Positions 26,582 through 36,408 of a DNA stretch of 64,000 nucleotides are shown here, one piece after another; positions within the stretch are counted from its first letter, which is position 1, and each line of letters begins with the position of its first letter. A program made the position numbers and the translations under genes. The stretch covers positions 28,452 through 92,451 of the forward strand of contig CAISJV010000078.1 in NCBI GenBank assembly GCA_903885795.1, read 5' to 3'. The notes beneath the pieces are model-generated. The model was not told the DNA's origin, made no database searches, and worked only from the letters and a program-made list of their open reading frames with translations. The DNA is from an uncultured delta proteobacterium (GTDB lineage: Bacteria > Desulfobacterota > Syntrophia > Syntrophales > UBA8958).

Positions 26582-28576
26582 ATGATGCGGGAAGAAAAGA
26601 AATGGCTTAAGTTTCGAATTGTGACCTTACTGGTTTTTTTCCTGGTCCTGTTCATTGCCCTGATCACCCGCGCCTTTCAGTTACAGGTTCTCTCCGGCCA
26701 GACATTAAAGACGCTGGCAGCCAAACAGCACATCAAGACCCTTCAGATCCAGCCGGAGCGAGGTATCATTTTTGATCGCAATGGTGAAAAGCTTGCGGCC
26801 AGTGTGATGGCCGATTCGGTCTGCGCCGATCCTTCAAAAATAAGAAATCCCCAGGATGCGGCTGATAGAGTTGCCCCCCTGATCGGCCTTGACCGGGCGG
26901 CTATGATCAAGAAAATTTCCGGCACCAAGAATTTCTGCTGGCTGGCAAGAAGGATACCCCCAGAACAGGCCAGAAAAGTGGAAGCCTTAAATGTGGAAGG
27001 GGTCTTTCTGATCAAGGAGCCAAAGCGTTTTTACCCCAACGGAGAACTTGCCGGCCATCTTCTTGGTTTTGTAGGGCTTGATTCCACAGGGCTTGAAGGG
27101 CTTGAACTTAAATACGAGGATTACCTCAAGGGAGTTCCGGAAAAACTTGCCTGGGTTCGGGACGCCAAAGGGAAAAAACTCCAGCCCCAGCTCGAAAAGG
27201 CCGCGGTGGAACAGACATCCAGCTACCACTTGATCCTGACCATTGACAGCCGCATTCAGCACGTGGTGGAAACACAGTTGAAGGAAGCCGTAACCGATAA
27301 AGGAGCAAAAGGCGGTTACGCAATCGTCATGGATCCCCGGACGGGCGAAATTCTCGCCCTGGCAAACGAACCGAGCTTTGATCCAAATTACTCCACCAGC
27401 GGCGGTCCCGCCACCGGGAAAAATAAGGCAATAACAGATAGCTACGATCCGGGCTCAACGTTCAAGCCATTTCTGGTCGCCGCAGCCCTCGAGGAGAAGA
27501 CCGTTAAGGAAACGGACCGTATTTTCTGTGAGAATGGCAATTATGTGATCGCAAACAAGGTTATCCATGAAGCCCAGAAGAAGCGGCACGGCACCTTGAC
27601 TGTTCGTGAAATCATCAAATATTCCAGCAATATCGGATCTGCTAAGATTGCCGAACGTCTGGGGGGAGAGAAATTCTATTCCTATATCACCAAGTTCGGC
27701 TTTGGAAATAAGACAGGGATCGACCTAAACGGCGAGTCTACGGGTCTGCTCCGCCCCCATCAAAACTGGACACGAGTCGATCTCACCAGAATCGCCTTCG
27801 GGCAGGGGATATCCATTACCCCCATCCAGCTCATCACAGCCCTTTCCGCCATCGCCAATGATGGCATGCTGATGAAGCCTTATGTCATCAAAGGAATCGT
27901 TGACCGTAAAGGCCAGATCGTGAAGGAGTTTCGCCCAACGATGGTCAGAAAGGTCGTATCGCCGGCCACGGCAAAGCGTATCGCTTCCATAATGACGGAT
28001 GTTGTGGGAGCGGAAGACGGCACCGGAAAAAGGGCCCGCATTGAAAATGTAAACGTCGCCGGCAAAACGGGCACCTCCCAGAAATTCGACTTCGCCCGCC
28101 ATGTCTATTCATCGGAGCGGGTGAGGACCTCTTTCATGGGCTTCTTCCCGGCGGAAGCGCCCCAGATCGCCATCATCGTTGTTCTCGACGAACCCCAGCG
28201 GGACAAATGGGGAGGCGTCGCTTCAGCGCCGGTTTTTAAAAGAATTGGCGAACAGATTCTGAATAGTTACAAAACCGACATCCGGGAGCAGAATCCCATC
28301 GAGGAAAAAGGCATTGTCCCCAGGAAAGAGCCTGTACAGTTGGTATCCACTGCCCCCGCGATTCCCCTTCCGGAAAGAATGGGAATCGAAGCGCAGGAAG
28401 CTGTAATGCCTGACTTCCGGGGGTTGACGATACGGGACGTTCTGAGAAAAGCGAAAGGAAAGAGTATCGAAATCAAGGTGGTGGGCAACGGCTGGGCAGT
28501 AGCCCAGGCACCCCTGCCGGGGGTTCCATTGAGCGCTTTCCGATCATGCACCATTACCTTTCAAACGGGGCAATAA
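26582..28576 (+). CDS. ftsI: Septal peptidoglycan transpeptidase FtsI (PBP3) with PASTA domain
   Basis: The 664-residue protein has a membrane anchor (VTLLVFFLVLFIALI), a dimerisation domain and a penicillin-binding transpeptidase domain with SxxK (Ser292, STFK), SSN in YSSNIGS and KTG in AGKTGTS. A single PASTA domain (about 600-664, MPDFRGLTIRDVLRKAKG) sits at the C-terminus, as in SpoVD-like proteins and many deltaproteobacterial FtsI. It cross-links septal peptidoglycan in complex with FtsW. The ATG at 26582 was chosen; the ribosome binding site is weak, so the start is uncertain by a few codons. Confidence 0.95.
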   Translation: MMREEKKWLKFRIVTLLVFFLVLFIALITRAFQLQVLSGQTLKTLAAKQHIKTLQIQPERGIIFDRNGEKLAASVMADSVCADPSKIRNPQDAADRVAPLIGLDRAAMIKKISGTKNFCWLARRIPPEQARKVEALNVEGVFLIKEPKRFYPNGELAGHLLGFVGLDSTGLEGLELKYEDYLKGVPEKLAWVRDAKGKKLQPQLEKAAVEQTSSYHLILTIDSRIQHVVETQLKEAVTDKGAKGGYAIVMDPRTGEILALANEPSFDPNYSTSGGPATGKNKAITDSYDPGSTFKPFLVAAALEEKTVKETDRIFCENGNYVIANKVIHEAQKKRHGTLTVREIIKYSSNIGSAKIAERLGGEKFYSYITKFGFGNKTGIDLNGESTGLLRPHQNWTRVDLTRIAFGQGISITPIQLITALSAIANDGMLMKPYVIKGIVDRKGQIVKEFRPTMVRKVVSPATAKRIASIMTDVVGAEDGTGKRARIENVNVAGKTGTSQKFDFARHVYSSERVRTSFMGFFPAEAPQIAIIVVLDEPQRDKWGGVASAPVFKRIGEQILNSYKTDIREQNPIEEKGIVPRKEPVQLVSTAPAIPLPERMGIEAQEAVMPDFRGLTIRDVLRKAKGKSIEIKVVGNGWAVAQAPLPGVPLSAFRSCTITFQTGQ

Positions 28577-28585
28577 GGGGATAGC

Positions 28586-30127
28586 TTGCAACTCTCTAAC
28601 ATCCTTAGGAACATCGAGATAGGTCAGCTTCATGGCAATGCCGACGGGCAGGTGTCTTCGATCTGCTATGATTCACGAAAATGTGAAGAGAATTGTCTGT
28701 TCGTGGCCATTCCCGGGTTGAAGGTAGACGGGCATAATTACATAAACGAAGCCCTAAAAAGGGGAGCGCGCTTCATAATGCATGAGCGAGATTTCACTCC
28801 TCCCGACGGGATTACGTCGATTCAGGTCGGTGACAGCCGTCGTATCCTGGGTGCGCTGGGAAAGAATTTTTTTGGTCATCCTTCCGCCCGGCTCTGTCTG
28901 ATCGCCGTTACGGGAACCAATGGGAAAACGACTGTTACCTACATCATGGAATCCATTATCAAGGCCGCCGGTTTCAACCCGGGCGTACTGGGAACGGTGA
29001 ATTACCGGTATGGCGGCACGGTTATGCCGGCCCCGAACACGACACCGGAATCCTTCGACATGCAACGTATCCTTAGGCAAATGGTCGATGCCGGGGTCAG
29101 CCATGTCATCGCCGAAGTTTCTTCTCATGCCGTCGATTTGCAACGGGTCGACGACTGTGATTTTGACTTGGGAATCTTCACCAATCTTTCCCAGGATCAT
29201 CTGGACTATCATGGAAACATGGAAAGGTATTTTTCCGCCAAGAAGCGTTTTTTTGCCGATGTTCTTCCCCTGTCGAAAAAAGATCGCCCCATCCGGATGA
29301 TCGTCAACGGAGATGACCCATGGGGAAGAAGATTGCTAAGCGAAGTTCCGCTGCCGGCCTGGAGCTTCGGCATGGAAACGCCGGTTGACATTCGCGTTGA
29401 GAGCTTCTCCCTTACGCCTCAGAAAACGGAAGCCATGGTTTGCCGGCACGACGGGTCCTCTCGAATATCTTCTTCACTCATCGGACGCCACAATCTCTAT
29501 AATATCCTGGCGGCGATGGCAGGCGCCCTCGCTCTCGGGATCACGGAAAAGGATGTCATCACCGGGATCGACAACCTTCACAATGTTCCCGGACGTCTCG
29601 AAAGGGTCAATTTGCCCGGAGAACCGGACGTATTCGTGGATTATGCCCACACGGAAGACGCTCTGGAGAAGGTACTCCAGAATCTGTCGTCCTTTCAGGG
29701 AAATCGTATCATCACCGTCATCGGTTGCGGCGGCGACCGGGACCGGGGCAAGAGACCCCTGATGGGCAGGGCGGCGGTGACCATGAGTGATCTTACGTTC
29801 CTGACTTCAGACAACCCTAGATCAGAAAACCCCTTGGATATTCTTAGAGAAATCGAGGCGGGCATCCCTAAGGAAGGAATCAGGAAATACACCGCGGAAG
29901 AAGTGCAAAACAGGCTTCCGGAGAAGGGCTATACAGTTATCCCAGATCGCAGAACGGCCATTGAAAAAGCTATTGCCATCGCCGGAAAAGGCGATATCGT
30001 GCTCATCGCCGGCAAGGGACATGAGGATTACCAGCTCGTCGGCGCGGAACGTCTCTTTTTTGACGATCGCCTTGTTGCCAGGGAGACCCTGACCAGGATC
30101 AGGGACAAGAAGGGGAATCAGTCATGA
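28586..30127 (+). CDS. murE: UDP-MurNAc-tripeptide synthetase (meso-DAP ligase)
   Basis: MurE adds the third stem residue to UDP-MurNAc-L-Ala-D-Glu. The 513-residue protein has the ATP loop TGTNGKTT at 109-116 and EVSSHAVDLQR. DNPR at 409-412 is the meso-diaminopimelate specificity motif, so the wall is predicted to be of the DAP type. It starts at TTG, preceded by AAGGGG. murF starts within its stop (ATGA overlap). Confidence 0.97.
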   Translation: MQLSNILRNIEIGQLHGNADGQVSSICYDSRKCEENCLFVAIPGLKVDGHNYINEALKRGARFIMHERDFTPPDGITSIQVGDSRRILGALGKNFFGHPSARLCLIAVTGTNGKTTVTYIMESIIKAAGFNPGVLGTVNYRYGGTVMPAPNTTPESFDMQRILRQMVDAGVSHVIAEVSSHAVDLQRVDDCDFDLGIFTNLSQDHLDYHGNMERYFSAKKRFFADVLPLSKKDRPIRMIVNGDDPWGRRLLSEVPLPAWSFGMETPVDIRVESFSLTPQKTEAMVCRHDGSSRISSSLIGRHNLYNILAAMAGALALGITEKDVITGIDNLHNVPGRLERVNLPGEPDVFVDYAHTEDALEKVLQNLSSFQGNRIITVIGCGGDRDRGKRPLMGRAAVTMSDLTFLTSDNPRSENPLDILREIEAGIPKEGIRKYTAEEVQNRLPEKGYTVIPDRRTAIEKAIAIAGKGDIVLIAGKGHEDYQLVGAERLFFDDRLVARETLTRIRDKKGNQS

Positions 30128-31539
30128 AGACCGGTCCGGTGTTCTCAATCCATGACATCCTCGCCGCAACAGGGGGCATTCTGCAGGGCGGTCTTATCCA
30201 GGAGGGCATTCTGTTTGAGGGAGTTTCCACAGATTCCCGCCACTGCGCGCCCGGCAATCTCTTTGTTGCCTTGCAGGGAGAAAACTTCGACGGCCATCGT
30301 TACTTTGATCAGGCCATTCAAAATGGCGCTGCCGGCTTGCTCGTCCACCACCGCACCGAAATGACGCGGCAAGATCTTCCTGTGCTTCTGGTGCGCGATA
30401 CCCTGCAGGCCCTGGGAGACCTGGCTCATTTCTGGCGATGTAAATTTTCGCCTACGATCCTTGCCATTACGGGCTCTTCAGGAAAAACCACGACCAAGGA
30501 AATGACGGCGGCCATCCTCGGCCGGGACAAAAAAATACTGAAGACGGAAGGGAATTTCAACAATCTCATCGGACTTCCCCTGACCCTCTTTAACCTTAAA
30601 CATGATAGTACCACGGCAATTCTGGAGCTGGGGACAAATGAGTGCGGTGAAATCGCCAGGCTTACCAGGATCGCAACGCCGGAAATTGGGTTGATTACCA
30701 ATATCGGTCCTGCCCATCTGGAGGGTTTTGCAAACCTCGCGGGGGTTGCCAGAGAAAAAAAGGACCTGTTTTTAAACATGCCTCCCAAAGGAACCATCAT
30801 TATCAACCACGATGACTCGTTCCTCCGCAATTCCGGACATGCCTGGAAAGGCCGCTGTGTCTCTTTCGGGCTGAAGGAAAGCGCCGATGTGGGTGCCGAA
30901 AAAATCGCTTATCGCCATGAACGGGGAACCACTTTTACCCTTCATGTCGGCGAAAAACGGCTGGAAGTAAGCATGCCCGTTGCGGGCGAACATCAGGTAA
31001 TGAATGCCCTTGCTGCTGCCGCATCTGCCTGGGCAGCCGGCGCGACCATAACGGACATTGGACAGGGACTGACCAACTTTTCTCCCGTTCCGGGGCGGAT
31101 GGAAGTCATCCCCCTGAAAAACGGAGCCTTTGTGATCAACGACACTTACAACGCCAACCCTTCTTCCGTGGGGGAGGCCCTCAAGACCCTGGGTAACCTC
31201 AAAGGAAAGGGTCGCAGTGTTGTTGTCCTGGGGGATATGCTTGAGCTGGGGGAAGAGGAGGAGATCTGGCATCAGAAAATCGGGGGCCTTCTGGCAGACA
31301 CCGGAGTTAACCGGGTTTATCTCCGGGGAAGGCTTGCCGGGGCGACAGCAGCAGGGGCCTCGAAACAAGGTTTGCCGGCATCATCGGTCATCCTCCGGGA
31401 AGATCCGGAAGGGATTACCAGCGACATTCTTTCCTATGCCCAGGATGGTGACTGGATTCTCGTCAAGGGATCTCGGAGGATGAAAATGGAAACCATCGTG
31501 GAGATGATCGTCAGTCAGGTCGGGAGGGGGCGCCGTTGA
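30124..31539 (+). CDS. murF: UDP-MurNAc-tripeptide D-alanyl-D-alanine ligase
   Basis: MurF adds D-Ala-D-Ala to complete the UDP-MurNAc-pentapeptide in the cytosol. The 471-residue protein has [37 protein letters not shown] and DTYNANPSS. It overlaps murE by 4 bp and mraY by 4 bp, so translation is coupled on both sides. Confidence 0.97.
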   Translation: MKTGPVFSIHDILAATGGILQGGLIQEGILFEGVSTDSRHCAPGNLFVALQGENFDGHRYFDQAIQNGAAGLLVHHRTEMTRQDLPVLLVRDTLQALGDLAHFWRCKFSPTILAITGSSGKTTTKEMTAAILGRDKKILKTEGNFNNLIGLPLTLFNLKHDSTTAILELGTNECGEIARLTRIATPEIGLITNIGPAHLEGFANLAGVAREKKDLFLNMPPKGTIIINHDDSFLRNSGHAWKGRCVSFGLKESADVGAEKIAYRHERGTTFTLHVGEKRLEVSMPVAGEHQVMNALAAAASAWAAGATITDIGQGLTNFSPVPGRMEVIPLKNGAFVINDTYNANPSSVGEALKTLGNLKGKGRSVVVLGDMLELGEEEEIWHQKIGGLLADTGVNRVYLRGRLAGATAAGASKQGLPASSVILREDPEGITSDILSYAQDGDWILVKGSRRMKMETIVEMIVSQVGRGRR

Positions 31540-32615
31540 TCTACCATTTCCTGTATCCATTGCATACGACCATCTCCTCATTTAATGTATTTCGCTACAT
31601 TACTTTCAGAACAATTTATGCGGCGATAACCGCCCTGCTGATCTGCTTTATCCTCGGTCCCTGGCTTATCCGTAAACTCCAGGAACTCCAGATCGGCCAG
31701 TCAATCCGGGAAGACGGCCCGGAAAGCCATCTCATCAAGCAGGGAACCCCTACCATGGGGGGACTGCTGATCATCTTTGCCGTGGTGATTTCTACCCTCA
31801 TGTGGGCCAATCTAACCATCTGGTACATCTGGCTGGTTGTTCTTGTCACCGTCAGTTTCGGATTGATCGGATTCGTGGACGATTACCGGAAGATTACAAG
31901 CAAAAGCAGCGGCGGCATCTCGGGGAAAACGAGGCTGGCGGCTGAAATTTGCATTGCCCTGTTTGTCAGCATTGTCCTGTATATGAAACCGGGGTTCACC
32001 TCCAATATCACCATCCCTTTTTTCAAAACCGTCCTTCCCAATCTGGGCTGGGCGTATATCCTGCTTGCCACCTTTATCATTGTCGGCGCCGCCAATGCCG
32101 TTAACCTCACCGATGGTCTTGACGGCCTCGCCATTGGCCCGATCATAATCTGCTTCATGACTTATTTGTTTTTTGCCTACTTCGCCGGAAATATCAAGAT
32201 TGCCTCCTACCTCCAGATCCCCTACGTGTCCGGAACGGGGGAACTGGCGGTTTTCTGCGGTGCCATGGTCGGCGCCGGACTGGGGTTTCTCTGGTACAAC
32301 ACCTATCCCGCCCAGGTATTCATGGGGGATGTGGGAGCCCTGTCCCTGGGCGGCGCCCTGGGAACCCTGGCCCTCCTGACCAAACAGGAGATTCTCCTGG
32401 CCATCGTTGGGGGGATTTTTGTCCTGGAAACCTTTTCCGTCATCTTTCAGGTGGGCTGGTTCAAGATTTCCAAGGGCAAGCGGATTTTCCGGATGGCCCC
32501 CCTTCATCATCACTTTGAACTCAAGGGATGGGCGGAACCCAAGGTAATTGTCCGTTTCTGGATCATTTCCATCCTCCTGGCCCTGGTGGCCCTGAGCACT
32601 CTGAAATTGAGGTAG
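31536..32615 (+). CDS. mraY: Phospho-MurNAc-pentapeptide transferase MraY
   Basis: This integral membrane enzyme of 359 residues transfers phospho-MurNAc-pentapeptide to undecaprenyl phosphate, forming lipid I. Ten membrane segments are apparent. Conserved pieces include [15 protein letters not shown] with the Asp pair, [10 protein letters not shown] and the HHHFELKGW loop. It starts at TTG overlapping the murF stop and follows GGGAGGGGG. Confidence 0.97.
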   Translation: MIYHFLYPLHTTISSFNVFRYITFRTIYAAITALLICFILGPWLIRKLQELQIGQSIREDGPESHLIKQGTPTMGGLLIIFAVVISTLMWANLTIWYIWLVVLVTVSFGLIGFVDDYRKITSKSSGGISGKTRLAAEICIALFVSIVLYMKPGFTSNITIPFFKTVLPNLGWAYILLATFIIVGAANAVNLTDGLDGLAIGPIIICFMTYLFFAYFAGNIKIASYLQIPYVSGTGELAVFCGAMVGAGLGFLWYNTYPAQVFMGDVGALSLGGALGTLALLTKQEILLAIVGGIFVLETFSVIFQVGWFKISKGKRIFRMAPLHHHFELKGWAEPKVIVRFWIISILLALVALSTLKLR

Positions 32616-32624
32616 TAGCGCTTC

Positions 32625-33965
32625 ATGGATATGGACCTGAGAGGAAAAAATATCGCCGTCATCGGGCTGGCCAAAACCGGCCTGGCCACAACGGCATTCC
32701 TGCTCCATCGCGGGGCGCGGGTGATCGCCACGGACGAGAAGCCTGTCTCCCCATTAAAGGATGACCTGCGGGCGGCAAGAATTGTTCCCCATGATCCCGC
32801 CATTCTCAAGGGGGTAGAGCTCGTTATTCCCTCCCCCGGGGCGCCGCCTAGCAACCCCATTCTCATGGAAGCGGTCCGCCAGGGGATCCCGGTCCTCAGT
32901 GAAATTGAGCTTGCCAGCCGTTTTCTCAAACCCCCGATGATTGCCATTACGGGCACCAACGGCAAGACGACGACAACCGCCCTGATCGGTCACATCCTGG
33001 CCGAAAGCGGCAAAAAGGCATTTGTCGGAGGGAATATCGGCGCCCCCCTCATCGGCTATGTGGACGGGCCGCAGGAGGATGATTACGCCGTTATCGAGGT
33101 AAGCAGTTTCCAGTTGCAATGGATAGAAAGTTTCCATCCCGCCGTGGCGATCCTTCTGAACGTGACCAGCGACCATCTTGATTACCACGGATCTTTCGAC
33201 GGATATCGCCTGGCAAAGGAGCGTATCTTTGCCAACCAGACGGCAAGGGACGTTGCCATCCTGAACGCCGATGATCCTGGAACGGAAGGGCTCCAGCAGC
33301 GATTAGCCGCCGGGATTCTCCGTTTCAGCAGCACCCGGGCTGTCTCCCCGGGCATCTACATAGACGGCAGCCGTCTGGTGTACGCCCCTTCCCCGTTGGA
33401 GAGAGAAGGCTACCCCCTCGACATGGTGAAGATACGCGGTCGGCATAATGTCGAAAATGTCATGGCCGCCCTCATGGCCGTCAGAAGTTGCGGTTGTGAC
33501 CCTCTGGCAGTCATTGCCGCCGTGGAAACCTTCCCCGGCAAAGCACACAGGATTGAATTCGTTGGGGAATACCGCGGAGTATCCTTCTATGACGACTCCA
33601 AGGGAACCAATGTCGACGCCGTTTACCGGGCCCTCGAAACCTTCTCCAAACCGGTTGTACTGCTTATGGGAGGTCGTGACAAGGAAGGGGATTTCAAGAC
33701 CCTCATTCCCGCCCTCAAAGAAAAGGTGAAGCATCTGATCCTTTTTGGCGAAGCAAGGGATACCATCGGTTCCATTATCGGCGGAATCGTTGTTACACAT
33801 CTTTGCCCCACCCTGAAAGATGGCATTGAGACTGCCATCACCGCAGCCGCGCCGGAAGATGTTATTCTTCTTTCCCCGGGCTGCGCCAGCTTTGATGAGT
33901 TCCGGGACTACAAGGCCCGGGGACAGTTTTTTAAAGATCGGGTAAAGGCGCTCTCTCATGATTGA
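32625..33965 (+). CDS. murD: UDP-MurNAc-L-alanine:D-glutamate ligase
   Basis: MurD adds D-glutamate to UDP-MurNAc-L-Ala. The 446-residue protein has the N-terminal dinucleotide-like fold (NIAVIGLAKTGLA), ATP loop ITGTNGKTTTTAL, VSSFQLQWI, HRIEFVGE and DDSKGTNVDAV. Its TGA stop (33963-33965) overlaps the left end of a MITE-like repeat, so the element sits exactly at the 3' end of the gene. Confidence 0.97.
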   Translation: MDMDLRGKNIAVIGLAKTGLATTAFLLHRGARVIATDEKPVSPLKDDLRAARIVPHDPAILKGVELVIPSPGAPPSNPILMEAVRQGIPVLSEIELASRFLKPPMIAITGTNGKTTTTALIGHILAESGKKAFVGGNIGAPLIGYVDGPQEDDYAVIEVSSFQLQWIESFHPAVAILLNVTSDHLDYHGSFDGYRLAKERIFANQTARDVAILNADDPGTEGLQQRLAAGILRFSSTRAVSPGIYIDGSRLVYAPSPLEREGYPLDMVKIRGRHNVENVMAALMAVRSCGCDPLAVIAAVETFPGKAHRIEFVGEYRGVSFYDDSKGTNVDAVYRALETFSKPVVLLMGGRDKEGDFKTLIPALKEKVKHLILFGEARDTIGSIIGGIVVTHLCPTLKDGIETAITAAAPEDVILLSPGCASFDEFRDYKARGQFFKDRVKALSHD

Positions 33966-34088
33966 CGGCTTCGCAAAAAGTCCGGATGCTGCGTTGCGCT
34001 GCATCCCTCGTTACTGCGGCGTACGACAAATACGCCTCATTCCTCATGATTTGCGCGCCTTGCCTGCGAATCTTTTTACGAAGCCGTC
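33964..34088 (+). mobile_element. MITE-like repeat, copy 1 (125 bp, GACGGCTTCG ends)
   Basis: The left end GACGGCTTCGCAAAAAG and right end CTTTTTACGAAGCCGTC are inverted repeats with one mismatch. The interior matches the copy at 51632-51770 read in reverse complement, including GGATGCTGCGTTGCGCTGCATC (copy 2 has one change) and TACGCCTCATTCCTCA. GATT flanks it on both sides (33960-33963 and 34089-34092), a possible 4-bp target duplication. No coding capacity. It lies between murD and ftsW inside the dcw cluster. Confidence 0.8.
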
Positions 34089-34124
34089 GATTATGACTAT
34101 TATTAAACTTTTGAAGAGTTCATC

Positions 34125-35231
34125 ATGATTAAGTTCGATACCACCCGCAGAAGTCCGGATATCATTCTCCTCATCGTCACCCTCATTCTGGTGACCGTCG
34201 GGACAGTGATGATCTATAGCTCCAGTTCCATTATGGCTATGGAGCGATTCAAGGACGGACAGTTTTTCCTCAAGAAACAGTTGTTCTTCGTCCTCCTCGG
34301 TCTGGGGACAATGATCATGATGACAAGAATACCCTATGAAGAATTGAAGAAATTCGCCTATCCCGGCGTTATCATCTCGTTGTTCCTGCTCACCCTGGTG
34401 CTGATCCCCAAGGTTGGCGTGCGGGTCGGCGGCGCCTCAAGATGGTTGAATCTAGGCTTTTTTTCCTTTCAGGTATCAGAGATGGTCAAAATTGCCACCG
34501 TACTGTTTCTTGCCCATTTTCTGACCCGCAAGGCCGATCATCTCAAGGAATTAATGCGCGGGGTCGTCATCCCCATGGTAATTACCATGCTCATGGTGGG
34601 ACTGATTGTGATTGAGCCCGATTTTGGCACCGCGGTGATTATCACCATTATCCTGATGCTCATGCTCTATCTGTCCGGCAGCAGGGTCAGATACCTGGCC
34701 GGGCTAGTGGCCATGCTCATCCCGGTCGGTCTGTTCATGCTCTTCTACAAGAGCTACCGCGTAGAGCGGCTCATGACGTTCATGGACCCCTGGAAAGATC
34801 CACTCCATTCAGGATTTCAGATCATCCAGTCCCTCATCTCTTTCGGGTCCGGGGGAATAGGCGGTGTCGGCGTGGGAGACGGGATGCAGAAGCTCTTTTA
34901 CCTCCCCGAACCCCATACGGATTTCATTCTTTCCGTTATTGCCGAAGAAAGTGGTTTCATTGGCGTGGCAATCATCATCTTCCTGTTCGTTATTTTTGTA
35001 ATTCGGGGCTTTTTTATCTCCTTCAAGGCCCCGGACATGTTCAGCACCTTGCTGGCGTCGGGCCTGACCATGATCATCGCCCTGGAGGCATTTATAAATA
35101 TCGCCGGCGTTATGGGACTCATTCCGCTGAAAGGACTTGCCCTGCCCTTCCTGAGCTATGGGGGGACGTCCCTGATTATGAGCCTCACAATGGTGGGCAT
35201 CCTGTTGAATATATCGGCCCATGAAAAATGA
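34125..35231 (+). CDS. ftsW: Septal peptidoglycan glycosyltransferase FtsW
   Basis: This SEDS-family polymerase has 368 residues and about ten membrane helices. It polymerises lipid II at the septum with FtsI. Recognisable pieces are MIYSSSSIMA near the start, FGTAVI with the conserved acidic environment, GFQIIQSLISFGSGGIGGVG, LPEPHTDFILSVIAEE and LPFLSYGGTSLI. A MITE-like repeat lies directly upstream; whether transcription from mraZ continues through it is not known. Confidence 0.96.
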   Translation: MIKFDTTRRSPDIILLIVTLILVTVGTVMIYSSSSIMAMERFKDGQFFLKKQLFFVLLGLGTMIMMTRIPYEELKKFAYPGVIISLFLLTLVLIPKVGVRVGGASRWLNLGFFSFQVSEMVKIATVLFLAHFLTRKADHLKELMRGVVIPMVITMLMVGLIVIEPDFGTAVIITIILMLMLYLSGSRVRYLAGLVAMLIPVGLFMLFYKSYRVERLMTFMDPWKDPLHSGFQIIQSLISFGSGGIGGVGVGDGMQKLFYLPEPHTDFILSVIAEESGFIGVAIIIFLFVIFVIRGFFISFKAPDMFSTLLASGLTMIIALEAFINIAGVMGLIPLKGLALPFLSYGGTSLIMSLTMVGILLNISAHEK

Positions 35232-35265
35232 TGACAGAAAGCGGGCGCGGGATCAGGAGGGGCCG

Positions 35266-36360
35266 GTGAAGATGATGATCGCAGGGGGAGGGACGGGGGG
35301 TCATCTTTTCCCGGGCATTGCCATTGCCGAGGCCTTTCTGAAAAAGGATGGAGAAAACGAGATTCTCTTTGTGGGTACCGAACGGGGTTTGGAAAAACGG
35401 GTTCTTAAAGAACTTGGATATCCTCTTGAAACCCTGGATATTGAGGGAATCAAGGGCCGCTCATGGAAAAGATCCATACAGGCCGCTTTCAAGATACCGG
35501 GAAGCATTATGCAGGCATATAAAATAATAAGCAAATATTCTCCGGATGTCGTCATTGGCGTAGGCGGCTATGCGTCCGGACCTGCGGTTCTGACCGCCCA
35601 TTTTATGGGGATAAAAACGGCCATCGCCGAGCAGAACGCCCTGCCCGGAGTAACAAATCGCATTTTAAGCAAGTTTGTCGATAAAATATTCCTGTCCTTT
35701 CCGGACCGGGGAAAGTGGTTTCCCGAAGCCAGGAGCATGGTCACAGGCAATCCGATCCGCGCTTCCTTTGACACCGGCAGGGAAATGCTTAAAAAGAAAG
35801 AGGAAGGACCCTTTCAGATTCTTATTTTCGGGGGCAGCCAGGGCGCCCACGCAATCAACATAGCCGTCCTGGCCGCTGCTGCCGAATTGGAGAAATCGAG
35901 AGAGAAGCTGCAATTCATTCATCAGACGGGAGAAAAGGATGTCCGGGAAATCAGGGACGCCTACAAGAGGCTTAACATGAGCGCCGAAGTCCATCCCTTC
36001 ATCATGGATATGGCAAAGGCCTATCAGGAGGCGGACCTGTTGATCTGCCGGGCCGGCGCCACCTCGGTTGCCGAGATTACCGCCATGGGCAAGGCGGCCA
36101 TTCTCATTCCTTTTCCTTTTGCCATTAATGACCATCAGACAAAAAACGCCGAGATCCTCGTCCATGCCCAGGCCGCAATCATGATACCGGAAAAGGATCT
36201 GTCCGGCCGTCATCTGGCAGATACGATTGAAAGACTTACCGGTCATCCGGAAACAATTGAGGATATGAGTAAAAGATCCAAGGCGTTGGGAAATTTCCGG
36301 GCTGCAGACGACGTGGCCGAGGCCTGCATAAAAATGGCAACTTCGCAGATATTGCATTAA
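35266..36360 (+). CDS. murG: UDP-GlcNAc:lipid I N-acetylglucosaminyltransferase MurG
   Basis: MurG converts lipid I to lipid II at the inner face of the membrane. It has the N-terminal IAGGGTGGHLFPGIA loop, GVGGYASGPAVL, AEQNALPG, FGGSQGAHAIN and CRAGATSVAEI. I chose the GTG at 35266, four bases after AGGAGGGG. An ATG at 35221 overlapping the ftsW stop would add 15 charged residues and has no ribosome binding site. Length is about 364 residues. Confidence 0.95.
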   Translation: MKMMIAGGGTGGHLFPGIAIAEAFLKKDGENEILFVGTERGLEKRVLKELGYPLETLDIEGIKGRSWKRSIQAAFKIPGSIMQAYKIISKYSPDVVIGVGGYASGPAVLTAHFMGIKTAIAEQNALPGVTNRILSKFVDKIFLSFPDRGKWFPEARSMVTGNPIRASFDTGREMLKKKEEGPFQILIFGGSQGAHAINIAVLAAAAELEKSREKLQFIHQTGEKDVREIRDAYKRLNMSAEVHPFIMDMAKAYQEADLLICRAGATSVAEITAMGKAAILIPFPFAINDHQTKNAEILVHAQAAIMIPEKDLSGRHLADTIERLTGHPETIEDMSKRSKALGNFRAADDVAEACIKMATSQILH

Positions 36361-36408
36361 AGGCGTCATCGGAGTAGAAGCAGCAAATTTTTTACGGGGC
36401 GGGTGAAT

